NCBI RefSeq assembly: GCF_042665545.1
Contig: NZ_JBHTCM010000028.1
Location: 124,001 to 188,000, forward strand
DNA: 64,000 nt
From: Rhodocista pekingensis
Lineage (GTDB): Bacteria; Pseudomonadota; Alphaproteobacteria; Azospirillales; Azospirillaceae
Direction: 5' to 3'
This document shows, piece after piece, positions 28,231-36,799 of this stretch (positions are counted from its first letter, which is position 1; every line of letters begins with the position of its first letter). The position numbers were made by a program, and so were the translations under genes. The notes below the pieces were generated by a model. It worked only from the letters and a program-made list of their open reading frames with translations. It was not told the DNA's origin and ran no database searches.

Positions 28231-29163
28231 TCACGCCGGCAGCGGGTGCAGTGCCGCCGGGATGGTCCCGAACGGCGCATCCGCCGTCTCCCTCAGGAAC
28301 TGGAGGAAGCTCCGCGCCGCGCGGGACAGCGTCTTGCCCTGGAGATGCACGGCATTCCAGCGACGGCACAGCGGGAAACCGGCGATGTCCAGGATCACCA
28401 GCCGGTGCGCGGCCAGTTCCAGCTCGATGCTGTGCATCGGCAGCACCGACAGCCCCAGCCCCGCCATCACCGCCTGCTTGATCGCCTCGGTGCTGCCCAG
28501 CTCCATGTAGGGCTCGATGCTCAGGCCCTGCCCCGCCAGCTCCCGCTCGAAGGACGTGCGCGTGCCGGACCCCGGCTCGCGCATCAGCCAGCGCTCCCCG
28601 GCCAGGTCCGGCAGCAAAAGGCCCGCCCGGTCCGCACAGGCGTGCTGCGGATGCGCGACCACGACCAGGCGGTTCTCGATGATCGGGTGCGCGACCAGGG
28701 GCAGGTCGTCGGGCACCTGCCCCATGATGACGAAATCGTCCAGATTCTCGCCCAGCCGCTGGATCAGCCGCGCCCGGTTCGTGACGACCAGCCGCGGCAC
28801 CACCGCCGGATGGTCCGCCACGAAGCGGCCCAGCAGGTGCGGCGTGAAATACTTGGCCGTCGTCGCCACGGCCAGCCGCAGCGGGCCGCGCAGCGTGTCG
28901 GCCAGCTCGTCCAGTTCGTCGTCCAGCGACCTCAGCCGTGTCAGGACGTCGCAGGCCGTGGCGTACATCGCCTCGCCCGCCGGGGTCAGGAAGAAGCGCT
29001 TGCCCAGATGCTCGATCAGGGGCGCCCCCGCATTCTCCTCCAGCCGGCGGATCTGGATGGAGACCGCCGGCTGGGTCAGATGCAGTTCTTCCGCGGCGCG
29101 GGTGAAGCTCCGGTGCCTCGCCACCGCCTCGAACAGGCGGAGCTGCTGAAGGGTCAGATGCAT
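28231..29163 (-). CDS. cbbR: LysR-type regulator of the cbb operon, CbbR
   Basis: A 310-residue LysR-family protein. The N-terminal helix-turn-helix lies at about residues 18-37 (SFTRAAEELHLTQPAVSIQIRRLEE), and the effector-binding domain from about 90 to 295. It is divergent from cbbL with a 170-nt A+T-rich gap, the standard arrangement for CbbR, which responds to Calvin-cycle metabolites and activates the RuBisCO operon. Recognition rests on family plus position. Confidence 0.92.
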   Translation of the reverse strand: MHLTLQQLRLFEAVARHRSFTRAAEELHLTQPAVSIQIRRLEENAGAPLIEHLGKRFFLTPAGEAMYATACDVLTRLRSLDDELDELADTLRGPLRLAVATTAKYFTPHLLGRFVADHPAVVPRLVVTNRARLIQRLGENLDDFVIMGQVPDDLPLVAHPIIENRLVVVAHPQHACADRAGLLLPDLAGERWLMREPGSGTRTSFERELAGQGLSIEPYMELGSTEAIKQAVMAGLGLSVLPMHSIELELAAHRLVILDIAGFPLCRRWNAVHLQGKTLSRAARSFLQFLRETADAPFGTIPAALHPLPA

Positions 29164-29187
29164 GACAGGGGTCCCACCATCCGGCCG

Positions 29188-29252
29188 TCAATAAACAGGA
29201 GTAAATACTGACGATTAGATATATTAGTTTTTATCTATATTCCCGCTCCTCT
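29188..29252 (+). promoter_or_regulatory. cbb promoter/operator region with CbbR-type inverted repeat
   Basis: A sharply A+T-rich stretch in an otherwise G+C-rich genome lies between divergent cbbR and cbbL. It contains the inverted repeat TAGATA-N10-TATCTA (29216-29237), holding the T-N11-A form typical of LysR operators. Additional TAA-like half sites lie at 29190-29207. It is 97 nt upstream of cbbL and 53 nt upstream of cbbR, suitable for activating one and autorepressing the other. Confidence 0.65.
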
Positions 29253-29333
29253 AGGGTCAAGCCGCAACAACGCCGCTGCCCCGGTCGCCACCGAGGCCGG
29301 CAGTGGCGGGACCTGGGACAAGAGGAGCACAGG

Positions 29334-30752
29334 ATGGGCAAGACCTATCAGGCAGGCGTCAGAGAGTACCGCGAGACCTACTGGGACCCGAATTACACGC
29401 CGAAGGACAGCGACATCCTGGCCTGCTTCAAGGTGGTCCCGCAGCCGGGGGTCCCGCGCGAAGAAGCCGCGGCGGCCGTCTGCGCCGAATCCTCCACCGC
29501 GACCTGGACCACGGTCTGGACCGACCTGCTGACGGACCTCGACTACTACAAGGGCCGGGCCTACGCGATCGAGGACGTGCCGGGCGACGACGAGGCGTTC
29601 TATGCCTTCGTCGCCTATCCGATGGGCCTGTTCGAGGAAGGCTCCATCGTCAACGTCTTCACCTCGCTGGTCGGCAACGTCTTCGGCTTCAAGGCGGTGC
29701 GGTCCCTGCGGCTGGAGGATGTGCGCTTCCCGCTCTGGTTCGTCACCACCTGCGACGGCCCGCCCCACGGCATCCAGGTCGAGCGCGACAAGCTGGACAA
29801 GTACGGCCGCCCGCTCCTGGGCTGCACGATCAAGCCGAAGCTCGGCCTGTCGGCGAAGAACTACGGCCGGGCGGTCTATGAATGCCTGCGCGGCGGCCTG
29901 GATTTCACCAAGGACGACGAGAACGTCAACTCCCAGCCCTTCATGCGCTGGCGCGACCGCTTCCTGTTCTGCCAGGAGGCGATCGAGAAGGCCGAGGCGG
30001 AGACCGGCGAGCGCAAGGGCCACTACCTGAACGTCACCGCCCCCAACATGGAGGAGATCTACCGCCGGGCCGAGTACGCCAAGGAGATCGGCTCGCCGAT
30101 CATCATGAGCGACTACCTGACGATCGGCTGGGCGGCCCATTCCAGCCTGTCGCGCTGGTGCCGCAACAACGGGATGCTGCTGCACGTCCACCGCGCCATG
30201 CACGGCGTCATCGACCGCAACCCGCGGCACGGCATCAACTTCCGGGTCCTGGCGAAGCTGCTGCGCCTGCTGGGCGGCGACCACCTGCATTCCGGCACCG
30301 TCGTCGGCAAGCTGGAGGGCGACCGCGAGGCGACGCTCGGCTGGGTGGACCTGATGCGCGAGCGCCATGTGAAGGAGGATCGCAGCCGCGGCCTCTTCTT
30401 CGACCAGGAATGGGGCCACATGGCGCCGGTCATGCCGGTCGCCTCGGGCGGCATCCATGTCTGGCACATGCCGGCGCTGCTCTCGATCTTCGGTGACGAT
30501 GCCGTCTTCCAGTTCGGCGGCGGCACGCTGGGCCATCCCTGGGGCAATGCCGCCGGTGCCTGCGCCAACCGCGTGGCACTGGAAGCCTGCGTCGAGGCGC
30601 GCAACCAGGGTCGCGACGTCGAGCGCGAGGGCAAGGACATCCTGACCGCCGCCGCCCGCCACAGCCCCGAGCTGAAGATGGCGATGGAGACCTGGAAGGA
30701 GGTCCGCTTCGAGTTCGACGTGGTGGACAAGCTCGACGTCGTCCACCGCTGA
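29334..30752 (+). CDS. cbbL: Ribulose-1,5-bisphosphate carboxylase/oxygenase large subunit, form IA
   Basis: A 472-residue RuBisCO large subunit with all key residues visible: catalytic Lys 167 in TIKPKL, carbamylated Lys 193 with Asp 195/Glu 196 in GGLDFTKDDEN, loop 6 GTVVGKLEGD and the phosphate-binding FGGGTLGHPWGNAAGA. The sequence (GCTIKPKLGLSAKNYGRAVYECLRGG) is of the green-like form IA group, not the red-like form IC common in alphaproteobacteria. With cbbQ and cbbO downstream and no carboxysome genes it fits the IAq subtype. AGAGGAG precedes the ATG by six nt. Confidence 0.97.
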   Translation: MGKTYQAGVREYRETYWDPNYTPKDSDILACFKVVPQPGVPREEAAAAVCAESSTATWTTVWTDLLTDLDYYKGRAYAIEDVPGDDEAFYAFVAYPMGLFEEGSIVNVFTSLVGNVFGFKAVRSLRLEDVRFPLWFVTTCDGPPHGIQVERDKLDKYGRPLLGCTIKPKLGLSAKNYGRAVYECLRGGLDFTKDDENVNSQPFMRWRDRFLFCQEAIEKAEAETGERKGHYLNVTAPNMEEIYRRAEYAKEIGSPIIMSDYLTIGWAAHSSLSRWCRNNGMLLHVHRAMHGVIDRNPRHGINFRVLAKLLRLLGGDHLHSGTVVGKLEGDREATLGWVDLMRERHVKEDRSRGLFFDQEWGHMAPVMPVASGGIHVWHMPALLSIFGDDAVFQFGGGTLGHPWGNAAGACANRVALEACVEARNQGRDVEREGKDILTAAARHSPELKMAMETWKEVRFEFDVVDKLDVVHR

Positions 30753-30783
30753 CCCCGCCCTTCCAGAACCGGAGATCCCGACC

Positions 30784-31143
30784 ATGAGCGTGATGCAGGA
30801 CTATCCTTCCCGTCTTTCCGATCCGGGCAGCCGTAAGCTCGGCACCTTCTCCTACCTGCCGCCGCTGGATGCGGCGCAGATCCGCCGTCAGGTGGAATAC
30901 ATCGTCGCCAAGGGCTGGAACCCGGCCCTGGAGCACACCGAACCCGAGCATGCCGCCAGCCACTACTGGTACATGTGGAAGCTGCCGCTGTTCGGTGAGA
31001 CGGATGTCGACCGCGTCCTGTCCGAGATCGAGGCGTGCCGGCAGGCCAACCCCGGCCACCACATCCGCCTGATCGGCTACGACAACATCAAGCAGAGCCA
31101 GGGCACCAGCATGGTCGTCCACCGGGCAGCGGTGGCGCGCTGA
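30784..31143 (+). CDS. cbbS: RuBisCO small subunit
   Basis: A 119-residue small subunit with typical conserved blocks: KLGTFSYLPPL near the N-terminus, the GWNPALEHTEP segment, YWYMWKLPLFGE and the C-terminal HIRLIGYDNIKQSQGTSMVVHR. It assembles as L8S8 with CbbL. It lies 31 nt after cbbL with a GGAG ribosome site. A strong hairpin follows before cbbQ. Confidence 0.97.
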   Translation: MSVMQDYPSRLSDPGSRKLGTFSYLPPLDAAQIRRQVEYIVAKGWNPALEHTEPEHAASHYWYMWKLPLFGETDVDRVLSEIEACRQANPGHHIRLIGYDNIKQSQGTSMVVHRAAVAR

Positions 31144-31168
31144 TCCGGCGCGCGTCGCCCTGCCCGCA

Positions 31169-31204
31169 GGGGCCGGCGGTCTCCCCCATTCCGCCGCCGG
31201 CCCC
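31169..31204 (+). terminator. Strong hairpin between cbbS and cbbQ
   Basis: A perfect 11-bp inverted repeat (GGGGCCGGCGG and CCGCCGGCCCC) with a 14-nt loop lies 25 nt past the cbbS stop and 32 nt before cbbQ. No T-run follows. It may be a partial terminator or a 3' stabiliser keeping cbbLS mRNA in excess of cbbQO; this is inferred from structure and location. Confidence 0.6.
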
Positions 31205-31236
31205 GTCCCTGCCGCCCTTTCCCGAGGATGACATCC

Positions 31237-32046
31237 ATGAGCGAGATCGACGCCGCGCAGTACCGGGTCGCGGCGATGCCCTACTACCGCCCGGTCGGCA
31301 ACGAGACGGAGCTGTACGAGGCCGCCTACGCCGCCCGCATGCCGCTGATCCTGAAGGGCCCGACGGGCTGCGGGAAGTCCCGCTTCGTCGAGCACATGGC
31401 CTGGCGGCTTGACCGGCCGCTGATCACCGTCGCCTGCAACGAGGACATGACGGCGGCCGACCTGGTCGGGCGCTTCCTGCTGGACCTGAACGGCACCCGC
31501 TGGCAGGACGGGCCGCTGACGGTGGCGGCCCGCATCGGTGCCATCTGCTACCTGGACGAGGTGGTGGAGACCCGGCAGGACACGCTGGTGGTCATCCACT
31601 CCCTGACCGACCATCGCCGCATGCTGCCCCTGGACAAGAAGGGCGAGCTGGTGGCCGCCCATCCCGACTTCCAGATGGTGATCAGCTACAACCCCGGTTA
31701 CCAGAGCCTGAACAAGGAGCTGAAGCCGTCCACGCGGCAGCGCTTCGGGGCCATGGCCTTCGACTATCCCCTGCCGGAGATCGAGGCCGAGATCGTCGCG
31801 CATGAATCCGGCGTCGCCCCCGCCCTGGCGGCGAAGCTGGTGCAGATGGCCCACCGCTCCCGCAACCTGAAGGGTCACGGGCTGGACGAGGGCATCTCCA
31901 CCCGCCTGCTGATCTATGCCGGGCGCCTGATCGTGCAGGGCATCCCCCCCGCCGACTCCTGTCGCATGGCGCTGGTCAGGCCCCTGACCGACGATCCCGA
32001 CATGCAGGACACGCTCGACGCCGCCATCGACACCCTGTTCGGCTGA
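31237..32046 (+). CDS. cbbQ: RuBisCO activase AAA+ subunit CbbQ
   Basis: A 269-residue MoxR-type AAA+ ATPase, the size usual for CbbQ. Walker A is GPTGCGKS (residues 41-48), followed by CNEDMTAADLVGRFL, Walker B-like ICYLDEV and the arginine-finger region STRQRFGAM. CbbQ hexamers with CbbO remodel RuBisCO blocked by sugar phosphates. The ATG at 31237 has GAGG nine nt upstream; an in-frame ATG at 31228 would abut that ribosome site and is less likely. Confidence 0.95.
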   Translation: MSEIDAAQYRVAAMPYYRPVGNETELYEAAYAARMPLILKGPTGCGKSRFVEHMAWRLDRPLITVACNEDMTAADLVGRFLLDLNGTRWQDGPLTVAARIGAICYLDEVVETRQDTLVVIHSLTDHRRMLPLDKKGELVAAHPDFQMVISYNPGYQSLNKELKPSTRQRFGAMAFDYPLPEIEAEIVAHESGVAPALAAKLVQMAHRSRNLKGHGLDEGISTRLLIYAGRLIVQGIPPADSCRMALVRPLTDDPDMQDTLDAAIDTLFG

Positions 32047-32078
32047 CCGGCCGACCGCAGCCCGAGGATCGACGTTCC

Positions 32079-34409
32079 ATGTCCACCGACCTTGAGGACC
32101 TCCGGCGGGAGCTGGTCGCGGCCGCGCCGGATCTGGCGGGTACGCTCGCCGTCCCCCTGCACGAGATGTCGCGCCTCATGTCCCCGGCCGGCCGGCGCGA
32201 CTATCTGGAAGGTGCCCTGGCGCTGGCCCGCCTGGGCCGGGGCAGCCGTCTGCCCGCGGCCTATCTGGCGGCGATGCCGCAGGTTGCCCGCGACTGCGGC
32301 GAGGATGCGGTGGGCGACTGCCGGCATGCCGCGATGAAGCTGGCCTCCATGACCTCGGGCGAGGTTCTGGAACTGGTCTTCGCCACCCTGCCGACGGCCG
32401 CGGCCCGGCTGGGCGACGCCGACCTGCTGGCCGCCTACATGCAGGTCCTGCACCGGCTGGCGGCGCGGGCACCGCGCGGCCTGCGCCCGATGCTGGGGGT
32501 GCTGGACGAGCTGCTGGGCCGGCTCACGCTCTCCGGCCTGCGCCGCTGGGTGGAGTTCGGGGCCGAGACCCACCGCGGCGACGTGGCGGCGCAGGTCGCC
32601 TATTTCGGCCTCACCTCGCCGGAAAGCCGGTCGGTGCTGCAACGGGAACGGCGCGGCACGCAGTTCGTGGACAGCCAGCGCCGGCTGAGCGCCTTCCTGC
32701 GCGCCCTCTGGGGCCGCGACTTCCGGCTGCGGCCGGCGGCATCCGACAGCCCCGGCTTCCGCCCCTTCGTCGATGCCGGCGCCCTGCACCTGCCGGACGC
32801 GGTGGACGCGGCCGGCGGTCTGGGCGGGCTGGACGTGCTGCGCGCCATGGCGGCGCACATGGCAGCCCATCTGCTCTACCGGCGCCGGCCGCTGCCGGTG
32901 GACGGGTCCGCCCCGGCCGCCCGCTTCATGGTCGGGCTGGTGGAGGATGCCCGGGTCGAGCGGGAGGCCCTGGCCCGCTTCCCCGGCCTGCGCCGCCTCT
33001 GGGCGCCGCTGCTGGCCGCGAACCTGCCTCCCTTCCCCGGCCATCCCGGCATGGATCTGGTGGAGGCCGCGGCCCGCGCCCTGCTGGACCCCGCCCGGCG
33101 CACCGGCGATGCCGCACTCGACGCCCTGGTCGACCGCTTCCATGCCGGAGCCGGCCAGCCGGGGGCGGAGGAGACGCTCGCCCTCACCCTGGGCCATGAC
33201 CTGCACGATCTTCTCTCGGCGCGCCGGCTGCTGCCCAGCCTGCGAATCCTGGAGAGTCACCGCCTCGCCTACCGCGACGACAACCACCTGCTCTGGACGG
33301 CGGAGGCGTTCGAGACATTCGCCGATCCGGCGGGCGGAGAGGAGGCGTCGGGACAGGTGCGCCGCCGCGTCGGCCTGATGGAGTTCATCAACGAGACCGA
33401 CGTCGAGAATGCCGGGGAGGACGCGCAGGAGATCTGGGTCCTGGGAACCGAGCTGTTCCCCTATGAGGATGACGGCATCTCCTTCAACGAGCGGGAGGGC
33501 CGGCCGCCCGTCTCCGATCCCGTCCGCTACCCGGAATGGGACGACCGCGGGCAGCACTACCGGCCCGACTGGGTGACGCTGCGCGAGCACCGCCCGGCCC
33601 GGGGCGATCCCGCCACCATCGACGCGGTGCTGGAGCGGCACCGGGGCGTGACGGCGCAGGTGCGCCGGATCGTGGACCGGCTGCGGCCGCAGGGCGTGGA
33701 GCGGCGCCGGCGCCTGGATGACGGCGACGAGCTGGACATCGGCCCCGCCGTGGACGCCATGGTGATGCTGCGCGCCGGGCTCCAGCCCGACAGCCGCATC
33801 ACCCGCCGCTCCGTCCTGCACCGGCGCGACCTCGCCGTGCTGGTCCTGCTCGACCTGTCGGCCTCGACCAACGATCCCGTGCGCGGCGGCGACACCACGA
33901 TCCTGGAGCTGACCCGCGACGCCTGCACCCTGCTGGCGACGGCCGTCTCCGGCATCGGCGATCCCTTCGCCATCCACGGCTTCGCCTCCGACGGGCGGCA
34001 GGATGTCCGCTACTACCGGATCAAGGACTTCGAGCAGCGGTTCGACGGCGACGCCCGGAGCCGGCTGGCCGGGCTGGAGGGCGGGCTTTCGACCCGCCTG
34101 GGCACGGCGCTGCGCCACGCCGCGCACCATCTGGGCCGTCGCCCCGAGGCGCACCGCCTGCTGCTGGTGGTCACCGACGGCGAGCCGGCCGACGTGGACG
34201 AGCGCGACCCGCAGCATCTGCGCCAGGACGCCCGCCGGGCGGTGGAGGAACTGCGCGCCCAGGGCATCCGTCCCTTCTGCCTGACGCTGGACCCGCTGGC
34301 CGACCGCTATGTCGCCCGCATCTTCGGCATCAACGGCTACACGGTGATCGACCATGTCCGCCGCCTGCCGGAACGGCTGCCGGGCCTGTTCGCCGCCCTG
34401 ACCCGCTAG
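32079..34409 (+). CDS. cbbO: RuBisCO activase adaptor CbbO
   Basis: A 776-residue CbbO protein with a large N-terminal helical region and a C-terminal von Willebrand factor A domain. That domain (from about residue 585) has a metal-site motif DLSAS and the later TDGEPADVDE. CbbO bridges the CbbQ ring to RuBisCO through this domain. It lies 32 nt after cbbQ. Its last four nt overlap the end of the convergent outer-membrane gene, marking the right edge of the cbb cassette. Confidence 0.95.
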   Translation: MSTDLEDLRRELVAAAPDLAGTLAVPLHEMSRLMSPAGRRDYLEGALALARLGRGSRLPAAYLAAMPQVARDCGEDAVGDCRHAAMKLASMTSGEVLELVFATLPTAAARLGDADLLAAYMQVLHRLAARAPRGLRPMLGVLDELLGRLTLSGLRRWVEFGAETHRGDVAAQVAYFGLTSPESRSVLQRERRGTQFVDSQRRLSAFLRALWGRDFRLRPAASDSPGFRPFVDAGALHLPDAVDAAGGLGGLDVLRAMAAHMAAHLLYRRRPLPVDGSAPAARFMVGLVEDARVEREALARFPGLRRLWAPLLAANLPPFPGHPGMDLVEAAARALLDPARRTGDAALDALVDRFHAGAGQPGAEETLALTLGHDLHDLLSARRLLPSLRILESHRLAYRDDNHLLWTAEAFETFADPAGGEEASGQVRRRVGLMEFINETDVENAGEDAQEIWVLGTELFPYEDDGISFNEREGRPPVSDPVRYPEWDDRGQHYRPDWVTLREHRPARGDPATIDAVLERHRGVTAQVRRIVDRLRPQGVERRRRLDDGDELDIGPAVDAMVMLRAGLQPDSRITRRSVLHRRDLAVLVLLDLSASTNDPVRGGDTTILELTRDACTLLATAVSGIGDPFAIHGFASDGRQDVRYYRIKDFEQRFDGDARSRLAGLEGGLSTRLGTALRHAAHHLGRRPEAHRLLLVVTDGEPADVDERDPQHLRQDARRAVEELRAQGIRPFCLTLDPLADRYVARIFGINGYTVIDHVRRLPERLPGLFAALTR

Positions 34410-36442
34410 AACCGCATCCGCAGGCCCAGCACCAGGCCGTTCTCCCGGAAGTCGCGCTCGGGCAGGTCACTGTCGCGCTTCTGCCAGGCGTAGCCGAGGC
34501 TGGCCAGCAGGTCTTCGGACAGGCGGACCTGCACGCCGAGAAGGACCCGCACCCGCCAGTCCTCCGACGGCAGGCCGCCCCGCTCCCGGGTCTGCTCGTA
34601 GGCGGCGGAGGCGGTCAGGGTGGTGCGGGGGCTCAGGGCATGGGCGATGTCGGTCCGGACTTCCCGGTCCCGCTCGTCCAGGCCGGCCCCGGACAGCGCC
34701 CGTTCCTCCACGATCTGGCCGGAGAGCGAGAGCGAGGTGCGGCCCTGCCGGGTGCTGACGGCGAGGCGCCAGCTCTCCAGCCGCGTCGCCGCATCGGTCA
34801 GGGTCACCTGACCGGGCAGGCCGGTTTCCGGCCGGAAGCCGCCCGGAGCGCCGGGATCGAGGGGGCGGATCGCACGCAGCAGGCGGCCCTGTCCCGTGTC
34901 CACCGTCTCATCGTAGCTCAACGACAGGGTGGTGGTGGCGCCCGGCGACCAGTCCAGGGCGAGGCGGGCGGTATCGTCCCCGTCCTGCCGGCCCACCGCG
35001 GCGTAGAGCGTCGTCCTCGCCAGGGGGGCCAGCCGCAGGCCCGCCAGCCAGGTCCCCCCGCTGAAGCCGCTGTCCGCATCGTCGAAATCCTCGTAGCCGA
35101 TGCTGCCCAGCAGATCGAGCCGCGGCGACAGGGCATACTCAAGGGATGCCTCCGCTTCGTAGCGCGTCTGGTCCTCGCGGCCCGAACGCTCCAGCACGGA
35201 GGCGCGGCCGTCCAGGCTCCAGCGCAACCGCCGGAAGGACGGGCCGGCGGCCAGCCGCGCCGACAGTTCCTGGAACAGCGAGTCTTCCAGAGCGTCGGTC
35301 TCGCCGGAGACATGGCCGGCCGTGTAGCGGACGGTCGAGGTCGCCACCCGCCCGAAGCGGTTGATCAGGTAGGGGCTGAGGGAGACCGTGCGGACCTGCC
35401 CCAGGTTCCGGCCGTTGCCTTCGACCACGGACTCCGCATCGTCCCGGCTGTCCGACTGTTCGCGCAGGCTGGCCCCCGCATCCAGGAACAGGGTCCGCTC
35501 CACCAGTTCGGCCGTGCTGTTGGCCTCCAGCAGCGGCACGACCTCCAGGTCGGAGTCGTGGAGCAGCCGCTGCCGCAGGGCGAGCGAGCCCTCCAACGCC
35601 CCGACCAGACGCGCGCTGTCCCCGGACAGCCGGACGACGGGCTGCACCTGCGCGATCAGGGCCGGGTCCCGCTGCCCGGACGGGGCCAGCCGGACATTGT
35701 CGGTGTAGGAGAGCGTGACCCGCCCCTCCTGCTCCAGCCGCCAGTCGCCGCTGAGGAAGCCGGCGGGAACCACCACCACGTCACCGGGCCTGAGGGGCCG
35801 GTCGGCGCCCAGGTCGCCGCGTTCCGTCAGGTCGGCCAGCCGGACCGGGACGACCACCGTGCGGCCGTCCTCCCGCCGACGGATCTCCGCAGCGTTGCCG
35901 CTGGCGCGGGGCCCCAGGCCGCCGATGGCGCCGACGACGTCGAGAAGCGTCATCCCCTCGCGGAAGGGCAGCGCTTGCGGCCGCGCCACGCCCGCACCGA
36001 CGACACGGACCTGCTGCGTGGGATCGCCGACCAGGGCGACGACGCGGACGCTGACCCGCGGCTCCTGCACATAGGCGGCCAGGGCCTCCTCCAGCGCGCG
36101 GGCAAGCTCCTCCGGCGTGCGGCCGGCGGCCGGCCGGTCCTCCACCAGCGGCAGGGTGACGAAGCCGTCCGGCCGGACCGTGACGGCGGTGGACAGGTCG
36201 GGCTGCCGCCAGACCTCGACCTCCAGCCCGTCGCCCGGACCGATGCGGTAGCCCGCCGGGACGTCCGCCGCCGCTGCGGCCGGAGGGGGAAGCGGGACGG
36301 TCATGACGGCGGCCAGGGCGATCCCGGCCGGCAGAAGCCGGCGCAGCGCGGCGCGGGCGGGAGCGCTCTGTCCACGCCGCGCCCCGGCGGGCGGGCGACC
36401 GGTATCGGGCTGCATGCCGGCGTGGCCCCCCTTGTCCGTCAT
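34406..36442 (-). CDS. Fusion of polysaccharide export (OPX/SLBB) domain with outer-membrane beta-barrel
   Basis: A 678-residue protein. After a signal peptide (about 30-57, rich in Ala/Pro) comes a polysaccharide-export domain (about 60-150: YRIGPGDGLEVEVWRQPDLS, TVRPDGFVTLPLVED) and a SLBB-like segment (about 152-225: VRVVGAGVARPQALPFREGMTLLDVV). The remaining 450 residues alternate polar and apolar strands and end in RMRF, the terminal Phe of outer-membrane proteins. They resemble the barrel proteins associated with PEP-CTERM systems. Normally these two parts are separate proteins. It would form the outer-membrane exit for the polymer. The start at 36442 is provisional; ATG 36415 is possible. 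Confidence 0.85.
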   Translation of the reverse strand: MTDKGGHAGMQPDTGRPPAGARRGQSAPARAALRRLLPAGIALAAVMTVPLPPPAAAAADVPAGYRIGPGDGLEVEVWRQPDLSTAVTVRPDGFVTLPLVEDRPAAGRTPEELARALEEALAAYVQEPRVSVRVVALVGDPTQQVRVVGAGVARPQALPFREGMTLLDVVGAIGGLGPRASGNAAEIRRREDGRTVVVPVRLADLTERGDLGADRPLRPGDVVVVPAGFLSGDWRLEQEGRVTLSYTDNVRLAPSGQRDPALIAQVQPVVRLSGDSARLVGALEGSLALRQRLLHDSDLEVVPLLEANSTAELVERTLFLDAGASLREQSDSRDDAESVVEGNGRNLGQVRTVSLSPYLINRFGRVATSTVRYTAGHVSGETDALEDSLFQELSARLAAGPSFRRLRWSLDGRASVLERSGREDQTRYEAEASLEYALSPRLDLLGSIGYEDFDDADSGFSGGTWLAGLRLAPLARTTLYAAVGRQDGDDTARLALDWSPGATTTLSLSYDETVDTGQGRLLRAIRPLDPGAPGGFRPETGLPGQVTLTDAATRLESWRLAVSTRQGRTSLSLSGQIVEERALSGAGLDERDREVRTDIAHALSPRTTLTASAAYEQTRERGGLPSEDWRVRVLLGVQVRLSEDLLASLGYAWQKRDSDLPERDFRENGLVLGLRMRF

Positions 36443-36799
36443 CGTTGCCCGCCCCCGAGGGATCGGGAGACGGGACCGTTTGCCTGCGCTTTCCTGTACA
36501 TCCCCGCCGCCACGGGCGTCGCCCGCGCGCAGGGGCGGATCGTCCGCAAGAAAGGGGTAATGCCGGGAGTGCCCCGGCCGGAACCGGCCGCCGACACCGG
36601 ACAATCCGCCGGATTCCGGCGCTCCCCGCCCGCGCGCCCCTACCCCTTCCGCGGAACCGCCCTTGGACCGGACCGGCGCCATCTGCCCATTTGGACCGGC
36701 CCCGGCCCGCCGCCATAGTCGCCGGACAAGCACCGTCCAGGTGCGCCGCCGAAGACCGGAGCGGAACCGCCGGCGGCGTCTCACAGGGGAGAAGCGACA
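36443..36799. other. Divergent intergenic region between two export genes
   Basis: These 357 nt lie between the divergent fusion export gene and the second export lipoprotein and contain no credible gene. They hold copy B of a motif shared with 20052-20083. A partial relative on the minus strand near 36637-36653 reads CCGCGGAAGGGGTA. No clear -24/-12 promoter was found. Confidence 0.45.
36542..36573 (+). promoter_or_regulatory. Shared promoter-like motif, copy B
   Basis: This segment reads GTCCGCAAGAAAGGGGTA, six variable nt, then GGAGTGCC. It aligns without gaps to 20052-20083 in 23 of 32 positions. It lies 226 nt upstream of the export lipoprotein gene at 36800. A common regulator or sigma factor of EPS genes is suspected; nothing in the sequence names it. 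Confidence 0.4.

Noticed and set aside
28208..29191. Upstream extension of the phosphotransferase frame through cbbR
   Set aside because: It is antisense-phase shadow of cbbR; the kinase has its own start with a strong ribosome site at 28207.
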